From the NCBI GenBank assembly GCA_937995345.1, contig CALKKS010000005.1, positions 1-64,000 of the forward strand: a stretch of 64,000 nt of DNA. The letters are read 5' to 3'. The position numbers and the translations under genes are program-made. Shown here piece by piece: positions 28,106-37,194 of this stretch (position 1 is the stretch's first letter; every line of letters starts with the position of its first letter). This DNA comes from an uncultured Collinsella sp. GTDB taxonomy: Bacteria; Actinomycetota; Coriobacteriia; Coriobacteriales; Coriobacteriaceae. The notes beneath the pieces were generated by a model. It did not search any database and had not been told where the DNA came from. It was given only the letters and a program-made list of their open reading frames with translations.

Positions 28106-28198
28106 AAATGGCACCGTATCAGTAGCAGCCTCTGATCCCCCGGGGACGGAGGAAAACGGATCATTTTAGCCTCGCGAGGACCTCCGCGCGACCCGTCT

Positions 28199-28358
28199 GC
28201 CACGAAATGGGCCTATCTACTACGTTTGGGTGGCTACCCCCAACCATGGCGAATAACGCGAAAACAAAACCGCAGGTAGAACGCCTGCGGTTTTTCGAAA
28301 AACGTGGGCATGGTCGGGGGTACCGGGCTAAACGTAGTAGATGGGCCAGTTTCGTGGC
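28199..28358 (+). repeat. Hairpin element B1 (160 bp, CACGAAATGGGCC arms)
   Basis: 29-bp arms (28199-28227 and 28330-28358) match at 26 positions. The core has the self-complementary stretch AACCGCAGGTAGAACGCCTG followed by CGG. A copy of identical length and orientation lies at 36100-36259, about 85 percent identical by eye. The core resembles that of element A, so A and B are one superfamily with different tips. The 93-bp stretch between A1 and B1 also has a counterpart between B2 and A2. Confidence 0.88.
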
Positions 28359-28452
28359 GGACGCCACCGACTGCTCCCTTGGGGATGGAAGAAAACGGGC
28401 CATTATGACCAGTCGATCTCGAGTCGCACCCGTTTTCCTGCGAAAACCCTCG

Positions 28453-28532
28453 TGTCTCAACTTTGGTGAGACATTTGTCTCACGCTCAAAACCGAATCTG
28501 GAACGTGTGTCACCTGCCCAAATTGTGTCTCA
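28453..28532 (+). promoter_or_regulatory. Cluster of TGTCTCA boxes upstream of the pilin-like surface gene
   Basis: TGTCTCA occurs at 28453, 28476 and 28526, and inverted (TGAGACA) at 28467, so that 28467-28482 forms TGAGACA-TT-TGTCTCA. The last box lies where a -35 element would be relative to a possible -10 TAGGAT at 28544. This looks like an operator cluster; the regulator is unknown. Confidence 0.5.
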
Positions 28533-28584
28533 TTTCGTAACTTTAGGATGATGCAAGGTCTGAGTCCGCGAGAAGGGAGACGCG

Positions 28585-31500
28585 ATGAGTAAGTACACGA
28601 GGGGTCTCTTGGCGGTGATACTGGCCGTAGTGCTGGTGTTGCCGGCTGCAGCGTTTGCCATGCTGCCCGAGGCCAACGCCAGGTCCAGCACCGGAATGGA
28701 CGGACCGACAGTAAGCGGAAAGGTCGTCGACCCCAATACCGGTGACAACTGGACATACTGGGCTGCCGGCTCTGACGGCAGCGGCAAAATCACGACACAA
28801 AACGTCGGCCGAATCTGGACCGACAAAACAGTCGAGGTCGGCGAGGAGTCGGACTTTCTAACCACGCTTTCGGCGATATCCTCGACATCCAACACAACGA
28901 CGACGGTCCCCAAGCCGCTCGACATCGTGCTGGTGCTGGATGCTTCTGGCTCGATGAGTGACCCTATGAGTTCAAGCGATCGTACCAAGCGTATTGACGC
29001 GCTAAAGACCGCAGCCAATAGCTTTATAGACAAGATTGCCGAAGAAAATGCAAAGATCTCGGACGAGTCCAAGCGGCATAAGGTCGCCATTGTAAAGTTC
29101 TCGGGCAATAAGACTGAGCAGGTCGGCAACGGTACTTATCGTGAAGGCGGCCACACTTACAACTATTCGCAGACCATGAAAACCTTGACGCTTTGCTTGG
29201 GCGAGGATGCGGAGAGCCTTAAGAGCACGGTCAGCTCCATTTCCCCTGCCGGCGCCACGCGTGCCGACTATGGCATGGATCTTGCCGAGGGCATTTCTGG
29301 CCGCGAAGACGCCAAGAAGGTCGTCCTGTTCTTTACCGATGGTTCGCCCACGAGCTACAACAGCTTTGAGTCCTCGGTTGCCGATAGCGCCATCAACAAG
29401 GCAAACAGCCTGAAGAAAGACGGCACCGTCATTTACACCATTGGCATCTTTAGCGGCGCGAATCCCAGTGCCGATCCCACGGCCTCCGGCACGATTAACG
29501 AGAATAAGTTCATGCACGCCGTGTCGAGCAACTATCCTGCCGCCACGTCCAACATTTCTTACTGGGGCGAGTGGACCATCAACTTTGGTGCGCGCGCAGA
29601 AAACGCCAATTACTACAAGTCGGCGAAAAACGCCCAGGAGCTCGAGGACATCTTTAAGGACATCTCGGAGAGCATCACCGAGGTCGTTGGCTATCCGACC
29701 GAAATCCACGACGGCTATGGCGAGCATAAGTCCGGCTACATTACGTTTACCGATGAGCTGGGCGACTTTATGCAGGTCGATGGCTTCACCGAGGTCGAAT
29801 ACAACGGCAAGACGTTTAAGGGCCCGGAGGATCCGTCCACCACGGGTAATGTCGACACCTACACTTTTACCGGCGAAGCTGCGAATCTGGTCATCACCGT
29901 TCAACGCGCCGCAAAGGATAACCCTCAGCAGGGCGACATCGTAGAGGTCAAGATCCCTGCGTCGCTGATTCCGCTGCGCAAATTTAACGTCGACAAGACC
30001 AAGGGCACGCTTACAGTCAACGACGTCGAGCCCATCCGCGTGAAGTACGCTTCGAGCGTCAAGGCTATCGCGCGCGAAAACCTGTTCACCCCTGATGAGG
30101 TGCTGAAGAAGTACATCGATAAGAATACGACCGGCGAGCAGGGCTCCGAGTCCGTTGCCTTCTATGCCAACAAGTGGAGTGACAAGGACCTGGGCGACAC
30201 GGTCGCCAACTTTACGCCCGCCACCACCAACCGTTACTACTTCTTCCAGAAGCAGACGCCCATTTACACGGATCCCGCCTGCACGCTGCCCGCGAAGGGA
30301 CAGCTGGCGAGCGGCCGCCTTTATTACTACCAGGATGAGTTTGAGGTAGCGGACGCCAACGGCAAGCTCGACCACGGCACCACCGTTATCGAGTTTTCCG
30401 GCGAACATGCTGCGCAGTTTGCGGGCGGCGTGGTTGACGACGGGAGCGGAAACCTGTCGTTTAGCGAGGGAACCGCACGCCTGGCCTTTATTGACGAGCT
30501 TCATACCGACAAGAGCGACAACTTGACCGAAACCGCTTCCGACGTGCTCAATCCCAAGTGGAACGACACGTCCTCCAAGGCTAGCGCAACGCAGGTCAAT
30601 TCTCACCTGGGCAACAACGGCAAGATCAGCTTTGCGTACAACATGACGCCGGCGACGGTGAATACCAAGGCCGACTTTGGCTTGACCAAGGTACTCGTGG
30701 GCCGCAGCGGGTCGGATACCGATGAGTTTAAGTTTGAGCTGACGCCCGAGGGCAACGCCCCGATTCCCGTGTCCGCGACTGCGTCCGTGCACCTGGACGA
30801 CGAGGGCAAGGCTGCCATCGACTTTGGCACGATCGAATACAAAGAGCCCGGCACGTATGTCTACAAGGTCAGCGAAAAGAACGCCGGGACCACGGTCGAT
30901 GGCGTTACCTACAGCAAGAATGTTGCGGAGATCACCGTGACGGTTACGCCCAACAAGAAGGGCGAGCTCAGCGCTGCCGTGGAGGTAACCTCGGGCAAGA
31001 CCGAGTTCAGGAACACCTACGCTACGAATCCTGTTGAGTCCAGCGTTACCGACAAGATTGCCGTGACCAAGTCCCTGAGCGGCCGTGACCTTGCGGCCGG
31101 CGAGTTTAGTTTTGAGCTGCGCGAGGTTAAGGGCGAGGACTCCGAGCTTATCGAGACCGTTGCGAATGCCGCCGACGGCAAGGTGACGTTCAGCCCCATC
31201 AAGTACACCAAGATCGGCCAGCACACCTACAAGCTGCGCGAGGTCAAGGGTAACGCCGGTGGTATTGCCTACGATGAAACGGTCTACACCATCGTGACGA
31301 CCATCAGCGATAACGGCAAGGGCCAGCTGGTGGCTACGCATGAGCTGAAGGACGCCAAGGACGTCAAGAGCATCGAGTTCAAGAACTCCTACAATACGAA
31401 AGACGCCGAGGCGTCGCTTGCGGGCATCAAGAACCTGCAGGTTGCTGACGGTTTGACCCCGGCCGACATCGCCGGCAAGTTCACCTTTACCGTGACTCCC

Positions 31501-34500
31501 GACGAGGCCGGCGCCCCGATGCCCGAGCGCACGACCGGAACCAACGACGCGGCCGGCAAGGTCGACTTTGGCAAGATCACCTTTACGCTCGACGCCCTCA
31601 ACAAGGTTCTGGGCGAGAAACCCGAAAAGCGCGAGCACACCTTTACCTACACCGTGACCGAGTCCGGCGAGGTAGCCGGCGTGACTAACGATGCCAAGCC
31701 TTCGCGCACGGTGTCCTTTACCGTGACCGATAACGGCAAGGGCAATCTGAGCGTGTCCCGCAAGCCGGACGGCAACGCGGCCTTCACGTTCACCAATACC
31801 TATAGCGTGACGCCTGTCGAGACGCGCGTCACCGACGAAATCACCGCGACCAAGCGCCTGACCGGGCGCGACCTCAAGGACGGCGAGTTTGGCTTTGAGC
31901 TCGTCAAGGGCGAGGGCAAGGACGCCCAGGTTGTTGCTACCGGCACCAACGACGCCAGCGGCAAGATCACGATGAGTCCCATCGAATACGACAAGCCCGG
32001 AACGCACACTTACACGCTGCGCGAGGTCAAGGGCAAGACTGGCGGCATCACCTACGACGGCAAGACCTATACCATCGAGACCACCATCACCGACAAGGGT
32101 GACGGCACGCTCGAGGCGAAGCATGAGCTGAAGGACGACGCCGAGAAGGCCGAGTTCACCAACTCTTACAAGCCTGGTTCCAAGGACTCCAGCGTCACCG
32201 ACCAGATCACCGCGAAGAAGGTCCTGACCGGGCGCGAGCTTGGCCTTGTGGCCGGCGAGTTCCGTTTTGAGCTCGTCGAAGGTAACGTTGTTGCCGCTAC
32301 CGGCACCAACAATGCCGACGGCAAGATCGTGATGGACCCCGTCACGTACACCGAGGCCGGCGAACACACCTACACGCTGCGCGAGACCAAGGCCGGCGCC
32401 ACCGAGAACGGCATTACCTACAGCACCGCCCAATACACCATTGTGACTACGGTTACGGACAACGGCGACGGCACCCTCAGCGTCGAGCACAAACTGCAGA
32501 ACGTCGAGGAAGCGATCTTCGAGAACGCCTACAACGTGACCCCCGAGCGCTCCAGCGTCACCGATCAGATCACCGCGACCAAGTCCCTGACCGGGCGCGA
32601 CATGACCGCCGGTGAGTTCTCCTTCGAGCTCGTCGAGGGCGAGGGCGAGGACGCCAAGGTCGTTGCCACTGGCACCAATGCGGCTGACGGCACGATTACG
32701 ATGAGCGCCGTGACGTACGACAAGCCCGGCGAGCACACCTATATCCTGCGCGAGGTTAAGGGCGCCGAAGGCAACGGCATCACCTACGACGACAAAACCT
32801 ATACCGTCGTGACTACGATCACCGATAATGGCATGGGCAAGCTCGTGGCGAAGCACGAGCTGAAGGATGCCAAGACTGCTGAGTTCAAGAATTCCTACAA
32901 GCCGAACGCCGGAGAGTTTAGCGTCACCGACGAGATCACCGCGACCAAGTCCCTGACCGGGCGCGAGCTCAAGGACGGCGAGTTCTCCTTCCAGCTCGTT
33001 GAGGGCGAGGGCGAGGACGCCAAGGTCGTCGCCACTGGCAAGAATGCCGCTGACGGCACGATTACGATGAGCGCCGTGAAGTACGACAAGGCCGGAACGC
33101 ACACCTACACGCTGCGCGAGGTCAACGGCGGAACCACCAGTAAGGGCATCACCTACAGCGACGCCAAGTACACCATCGAGACGACCATCACCGACAACGG
33201 CGACGGCACGCTCAAGGCTGAGCATGTCCTGAAGGACGCCACGGCTGCGACTTTCGAGAACAGCTACAGCGTGACCCCGCTCGAGACTGAGCTCGACTTT
33301 GGTCTGAGCAAGGCCATCGACGGCCGCGACTGGACGGATGCGGACGAGTTCAGCTTTACCATCACCGCTCCCGAGGGCACCCCGCTGCCCGACCCCGCAA
33401 CCGTGACCGTGAGTAACAAGAACGCGGACGACAACGGCATCGCCGCCATCAAGTTCGGCAAGATCCGCTACACGGCTGCTGGAACCTACAAGTACGAGAT
33501 CCGTGAGAACGCGGGCAACGCGGCCGGCATGACGTATGACGGGCATGTCGCGACCGCCGAAGTGACCGTGACTGAGAACGACGAGGGCAAGCTGATCGCC
33601 AATGCCACCAAGAAGGAAAGCGGACGCTTCACCAACACGTACCGCACTGAGCTTAACTACACCGCGGCCGGCGGCCTTAAGCTCAGCAAGACCCTCTCCG
33701 GACGCCCCATGACCGAGGGCCAGTTCACCTTTACCGTGACGCCCGCCGATGCGGCTTCTGCCGACGCGCTCGGCCTGCACGAGGGCGCCAACGTGTACAA
33801 GTCCCCTGCGACGGCAGAGGCAACAGTCGGCCTGATTGACATCTTGGCGGGCCATGAGGTCAAGTTTACGCAGGCAGATGCCGGCAAGACCTTCACATAC
33901 ACCGTGGCCGAGAAGAACGACGGCCAGTCCGGCTACACCTACGACGACGCCGAGCGCACCGTGACGATCGCTATCGCCGACGATGGCGCCGGCACGCTTA
34001 CCGCTACGACGACCGTTTCTGGCGGTTCCGATAGACCGCTGACCACTGAGTACAAGACCGGTGCCAGCGCGGTCGAGAGCGCTGTGGTCCCGTTCGGCAA
34101 CAGCTATAGTGCATCGACCGATAGCCCGGGTACTCCTGCCAAGGTCGTTGCCACCAAGAAGCTGACCGGTCGTCCGATGGCCAACGGTGAGTTCTACTTT
34201 GGCATCGCCTACGCGGGCGAGACGGAAGCCATCGATGGTACGTGCGTTACCAACTTCAATGGTCAGGTGAGCTTTGGATGGCTGCATTACGACACTGAGA
34301 TGCTCGCCAACCTGGTGAGCGCCGGGCGTGCCATCCGCACCGACGCAGACGGCAAGCTTAGGTGGACCATCAGCTACACGGCCTTTGAGTACACGAACTT
34401 GCTGGCCGACCAGGGCATTACCGCCGCGAAGCCGAGCTTTAGCTTTAAGGTCATCGTCGTTGACAACGGCGACGGAACCCTGACGGCGACGCCCGACTAC

Positions 34501-35961
34501 GGTGGCACCGAGCCCGTGTTCGAGAACGTTTACGGCGCCGAGGCCGTGAATGCCACGCTCGCCGGTACCAAGAAGCTCCAGGCTGCCGAGGGCCTGACCC
34601 CGGCCGACATCACGGGCAAGTTCACCTTTACCGTGACCGCCGACGAGGCTGGCGCCCCGATGCCCGAGCGTACGACCGCAACTAACGACGCGGCCGGCAA
34701 CGTGGACTTTGGCAAGATCCACTTTACGCTCGACGACCTCAACCGCGCCCTGGGCGTGACGACCGATGCTTCTGGCGATGCAGCGAGCGATGCTGAAGCA
34801 AACGCCGACGAGGCTGAGGTTGACGCTGACGCTGTCGACGCCGACGAGTCTAACGACGAGTCCGAGCCCGCAGCCCCCACCGCTCCGCGCTCGCACACCT
34901 TTACCTACACGGTGACCGAGTCCGGTAGCGCCCCTGGCGTGACCAATGACGCCAACGCCATGCGCAAGGTTTCCTACACCGTGACCGATGACGGCGCTGG
35001 GCACCTGAGCGTCAAGCGCGACGGCGGCGACGGTGCGGACTTTACGTTCACCAACACCTACAGCGTGACGCCCACCGATTCTGTCGTGACCGACCAGGTC
35101 AAGACGGTCAAGCGCCTGACCGGACGCGACCTTGCAGCTGGCGAGTTCACGTTTGAACTGCTCGAGGACGGCGTGGTTGTCGCGAGCGGCACCAACGACG
35201 CCAACGGTACCGTCACGCTGAGCCCGATCCACTACGAGGCACCCGGCACGCACACGTACACGCTGCGCGAGGCTTGCCCCAACGCGCTCGGCCTGTACAA
35301 GGGCGTCACCTATGACGGAACGACCTACACCGTCGTGACCACCGTCTCCGACAACGGCGACGGCACACTGACCGCGACGCACAAGCTCGATGGAACCACC
35401 GAGTCCGCTGGCTTTACCAACAAGTATCACGCCATGCCCACGCAGGTCTCCATCGGCGCGATCAAGGTGCTCGAGGGACGCGAGCTCAAGAAGGACGAGT
35501 TTAGCTTTAAGCTCGTTGGCGAGGACATCGAGTCTACGGTTACCAACGATGCCGACGGCAAGATCAACTTCGACAAGTTCGAGTACGACGAGCCTGGTAC
35601 GTACGTCTACACCATCAGCGAGGTCAAGGGCGACGAGGCCGGTATGACCTACGACAAGTCCGTCTTTACCGCGACCGTCAACGTGGTCGACGACGGCGAG
35701 GGCAACCTCAAGGCGAACGTCACCTTTACCAAGGGCGACAAGAGCGTCGGGGGTATCGTGTTCAACAACACGTACAAGAAGCCCGAGACGCCCGTGCCGA
35801 CGCCCGATCCCGGCACGCCCAAGACCGTGACGAACATCGTCAAGACGGTCAAGGGTTTCCTGCCCACCACGGGTGACCAGCAGGCCGCTGCACTGCTCAT
35901 GGCATTTGTCATTGCCATGGCCGGCGTCGGAGCCCTGGTCTGGGGTATCCGTAAGCGCTAG
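28585..35961 (+). CDS. Sortase-anchored surface protein: vWA domain plus 13 pilin-type isopeptide domains, LPTTG
   Basis: 2458 residues. A signal peptide (about 1-32) precedes a vWA domain from about residue 110 with the MIDAS motif DASGSMS. A linking region runs to about 690, then 13 tandem Spy0128/FctA-like domains. Most domains show the lysine in TK.LTGR, the glutamate in YTLRE and the asparagine in F.NSY that form intramolecular isopeptide bonds. Domains 3 and 11 are a variant type (LTPADI.GKFTFTVT); domain 11 carries a 45-residue acidic insertion. The C-terminus has LPTTG at 2426-2430, a hydrophobic helix and RKR, so a sortase (not in this window) should attach it to the cell wall. Probably an adhesin or pilus-tip-like protein. 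Hairpin elements flank it on both sides. Confidence 0.92.
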   Translation: MSKYTRGLLAVILAVVLVLPAAAFAMLPEANARSSTGMDGPTVSGKVVDPNTGDNWTYWAAGSDGSGKITTQNVGRIWTDKTVEVGEESDFLTTLSAISSTSNTTTTVPKPLDIVLVLDASGSMSDPMSSSDRTKRIDALKTAANSFIDKIAEENAKISDESKRHKVAIVKFSGNKTEQVGNGTYREGGHTYNYSQTMKTLTLCLGEDAESLKSTVSSISPAGATRADYGMDLAEGISGREDAKKVVLFFTDGSPTSYNSFESSVADSAINKANSLKKDGTVIYTIGIFSGANPSADPTASGTINENKFMHAVSSNYPAATSNISYWGEWTINFGARAENANYYKSAKNAQELEDIFKDISESITEVVGYPTEIHDGYGEHKSGYITFTDELGDFMQVDGFTEVEYNGKTFKGPEDPSTTGNVDTYTFTGEAANLVITVQRAAKDNPQQGDIVEVKIPASLIPLRKFNVDKTKGTLTVNDVEPIRVKYASSVKAIARENLFTPDEVLKKYIDKNTTGEQGSESVAFYANKWSDKDLGDTVANFTPATTNRYYFFQKQTPIYTDPACTLPAKGQLASGRLYYYQDEFEVADANGKLDHGTTVIEFSGEHAAQFAGGVVDDGSGNLSFSEGTARLAFIDELHTDKSDNLTETASDVLNPKWNDTSSKASATQVNSHLGNNGKISFAYNMTPATVNTKADFGLTKVLVGRSGSDTDEFKFELTPEGNAPIPVSATASVHLDDEGKAAIDFGTIEYKEPGTYVYKVSEKNAGTTVDGVTYSKNVAEITVTVTPNKKGELSAAVEVTSGKTEFRNTYATNPVESSVTDKIAVTKSLSGRDLAAGEFSFELREVKGEDSELIETVANAADGKVTFSPIKYTKIGQHTYKLREVKGNAGGIAYDETVYTIVTTISDNGKGQLVATHELKDAKDVKSIEFKNSYNTKDAEASLAGIKNLQVADGLTPADIAGKFTFTVTPDEAGAPMPERTTGTNDAAGKVDFGKITFTLDALNKVLGEKPEKREHTFTYTVTESGEVAGVTNDAKPSRTVSFTVTDNGKGNLSVSRKPDGNAAFTFTNTYSVTPVETRVTDEITATKRLTGRDLKDGEFGFELVKGEGKDAQVVATGTNDASGKITMSPIEYDKPGTHTYTLREVKGKTGGITYDGKTYTIETTITDKGDGTLEAKHELKDDAEKAEFTNSYKPGSKDSSVTDQITAKKVLTGRELGLVAGEFRFELVEGNVVAATGTNNADGKIVMDPVTYTEAGEHTYTLRETKAGATENGITYSTAQYTIVTTVTDNGDGTLSVEHKLQNVEEAIFENAYNVTPERSSVTDQITATKSLTGRDMTAGEFSFELVEGEGEDAKVVATGTNAADGTITMSAVTYDKPGEHTYILREVKGAEGNGITYDDKTYTVVTTITDNGMGKLVAKHELKDAKTAEFKNSYKPNAGEFSVTDEITATKSLTGRELKDGEFSFQLVEGEGEDAKVVATGKNAADGTITMSAVKYDKAGTHTYTLREVNGGTTSKGITYSDAKYTIETTITDNGDGTLKAEHVLKDATAATFENSYSVTPLETELDFGLSKAIDGRDWTDADEFSFTITAPEGTPLPDPATVTVSNKNADDNGIAAIKFGKIRYTAAGTYKYEIRENAGNAAGMTYDGHVATAEVTVTENDEGKLIANATKKESGRFTNTYRTELNYTAAGGLKLSKTLSGRPMTEGQFTFTVTPADAASADALGLHEGANVYKSPATAEATVGLIDILAGHEVKFTQADAGKTFTYTVAEKNDGQSGYTYDDAERTVTIAIADDGAGTLTATTTVSGGSDRPLTTEYKTGASAVESAVVPFGNSYSASTDSPGTPAKVVATKKLTGRPMANGEFYFGIAYAGETEAIDGTCVTNFNGQVSFGWLHYDTEMLANLVSAGRAIRTDADGKLRWTISYTAFEYTNLLADQGITAAKPSFSFKVIVVDNGDGTLTATPDYGGTEPVFENVYGAEAVNATLAGTKKLQAAEGLTPADITGKFTFTVTADEAGAPMPERTTATNDAAGNVDFGKIHFTLDDLNRALGVTTDASGDAASDAEANADEAEVDADAVDADESNDESEPAAPTAPRSHTFTYTVTESGSAPGVTNDANAMRKVSYTVTDDGAGHLSVKRDGGDGADFTFTNTYSVTPTDSVVTDQVKTVKRLTGRDLAAGEFTFELLEDGVVVASGTNDANGTVTLSPIHYEAPGTHTYTLREACPNALGLYKGVTYDGTTYTVVTTVSDNGDGTLTATHKLDGTTESAGFTNKYHAMPTQVSIGAIKVLEGRELKKDEFSFKLVGEDIESTVTNDADGKINFDKFEYDEPGTYVYTISEVKGDEAGMTYDKSVFTATVNVVDDGEGNLKANVTFTKGDKSVGGIVFNNTYKKPETPVPTPDPGTPKTVTNIVKTVKGFLPTTGDQQAAALLMAFVIAMAGVGALVWGIRKR

Positions 35962-35973
35962 GCACACTGGCAG

Positions 35974-35999
35974 CGCCCGGGGCAAAAAGGCCCCGGGCG
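35974..35999 (+). terminator. Hairpin after the pilin-like gene
   Basis: CGCCCGGGGC pairs with GCCCCGGGCG around AAAAAG, 12 bases after the stop codon. It lacks a T tract; the next hairpin may do the work. Confidence 0.6.
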
Positions 36000-36037
36000 G
36001 CCGGCGGGGAGCCAGAACATAGCCCCCACCCCCCCCA

Positions 36038-36078
36038 GCCGCCACGGAGGTATCTCCCTCCTCCGTGGCGGCGCTTTT
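36038..36078 (+). terminator. Terminator downstream of the pilin-like gene
   Basis: A 13-bp stem, GCCGCCACGGAGG with its complement at 36060-36072, is followed by GCTTTTG. Confidence 0.75.
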
Positions 36079-36099
36079 GTGCTTAGGCGAGAAGGGCTT

Positions 36100-36259
36100 G
36101 CCACGAAATGGGCCCATCTACTATGTTTATCCCCTTACCCCCAACCATGCCAAAAAACGCGAAAACAAAACCGCAGGTAGAACGCCTGCGGTTTTCTGGA
36201 AAACGCGGTTATGGTTGGGGGTATCGGGTCAAACGTAGTAGATGGGCCGATTTCGTGGC
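36100..36259 (+). repeat. Hairpin element B2 (160 bp)
   Basis: Second copy of element B: arms 36100-36128 and 36231-36259, same orientation as B1. The self-complementary core with CCGCAGGTAGAACGCC is unchanged, whereas the segments just inside the left arm differ most. Confidence 0.88.
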
Positions 36260-36350
36260 GGGCGCCGTCAGCCGATCTCCGCGGGCGGAAGAAATCGGAT
36301 CATTTTGGTCCCGCGAGGCTTGCGGAGGCGCTCGTGCAGGGCCGCCCGAA

Positions 36351-36504
36351 CAAAACTATGCCGGTTTACTACGATGAATTCGACATTCCCGACCATGACT
36401 GCATTTTTCTAAATATTGCAAGCGTTCTACCTGCGGTTTTGTAAGCGCGCAATTTGCCGTGGTCGAAGGCGGGCGATTCATCGTAGTAATCCGGCATACT
36501 TTTG
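36351..36504 (+). repeat. Hairpin element A2 (154 bp)
   Basis: Second copy of element A, opposite orientation to A1. Its arms (36351-36379 and 36476-36504) match at 27 of 29 positions. Relative to A1, the inner end of the arm reads GATGAAT instead of GATAAAT, and the opposite arm carries the compensating change, so pairing is kept. Bases 36505-36564 show nothing recognisable. Confidence 0.87.
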
Positions 36505-36564
36505 AAATGGCATTAAATCGATAGCAGCCATTTTGCCATGCCGGGGTGGTCGGTTGTTGGGTAA

Positions 36565-37194
36565 TTACCCTCGCAGGTAGGCGATGGCGATCTGCGTGCG
36601 GTTGCGCAGGCCCATTTTGGCAAGGATTGAGCTGATGTGGTTGCGTACGGTGCCTTCGCCCATGTAGGCCGTGGCGGCGATTTCCTTGTTATCGAGGCCG
36701 CGGGCGATGAGCTCTGCGACTTCGAACTCGCGGTCGGTCAGGCTGGCAAAGGCGGCGGGCCGGCGGAGCGTGCCCGCCTCAACGCCCGTTCCGTCAAAGT
36801 CGATATCCTCGATCGCCTTGCCCTCGAGCACACGTTTACCTTCCATGACCTGCGCCAACGCCGGCGGAATAGCGGCGACATCGGTCTTGATCAGGTAGCC
36901 GCGGGCGCCCAGTTTGAGCGCCGACACAATGTACTCCTCATCCGAGAATGTCGTCAGAAACACCACCCGCGCCGCAGAGTCGTGCTCGAGGATCTCGCGC
37001 GCCGCCGAAAGTCCGTCGCGCCCCGGCATCTGGATGTCGAGCAGCGCGATATCGGGTGCGTGCTCGGCGTAGAGCGCGACCGCGTCGTCGCCATTGGTGC
37101 CGGTGCCCGCTACTTCGATCTGCGTCTGGGCGCCCAGGATAATCTTGAGCGAATCGACCACTAGGCGGTCGTCGTCGACAACGATGAGCCTCAT
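36565..37194 (-). CDS. NarL/LuxR-family response regulator
   Basis: 209 residues. The receiver domain has VDDD at residues 6-9 and the phosphoacceptor D53 (LLDIQMPG); a LuxR-type HTH follows (LTDREFEVAELIARGLDNKE). It should activate or repress transcription when phosphorylated by the histidine kinase next to it; its start overlaps the kinase stop by 4 bp, so the two are co-translated. A likely target is the divergent ABC operon at 38553. Confidence 0.93.
   Translation of the reverse strand: MRLIVVDDDRLVVDSLKIILGAQTQIEVAGTGTNGDDAVALYAEHAPDIALLDIQMPGRDGLSAAREILEHDSAARVVFLTTFSDEEYIVSALKLGARGYLIKTDVAAIPPALAQVMEGKRVLEGKAIEDIDFDGTGVEAGTLRRPAAFASLTDREFEVAELIARGLDNKEIAATAYMGEGTVRNHISSILAKMGLRNRTQIAIAYLRG

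Noticed and set aside
27952..28358. CRISPR-like array because of repeated short sequences near 28 kb
   Set aside because: Only two hairpin units of different length on each side, with no regular short repeat-spacer structure and no cas genes.
28207..28551. 114-residue plus frame, and 36108-36377 and 36211-36444, as small protein genes
   Set aside because: They lie within or run out of the hairpin repeats and lack ribosome sites; kept only as an observation about conserved frames.
29002..36117. 2371-residue open frame on the minus strand opposite the pilin-like gene
   Set aside because: Its composition (Gly/Leu/Val/Arg/Asp repeats) is the shadow of the repeated GC-rich coding strand; no ribosome site or family features, and the plus frame has a signal peptide, domains and LPTTG.
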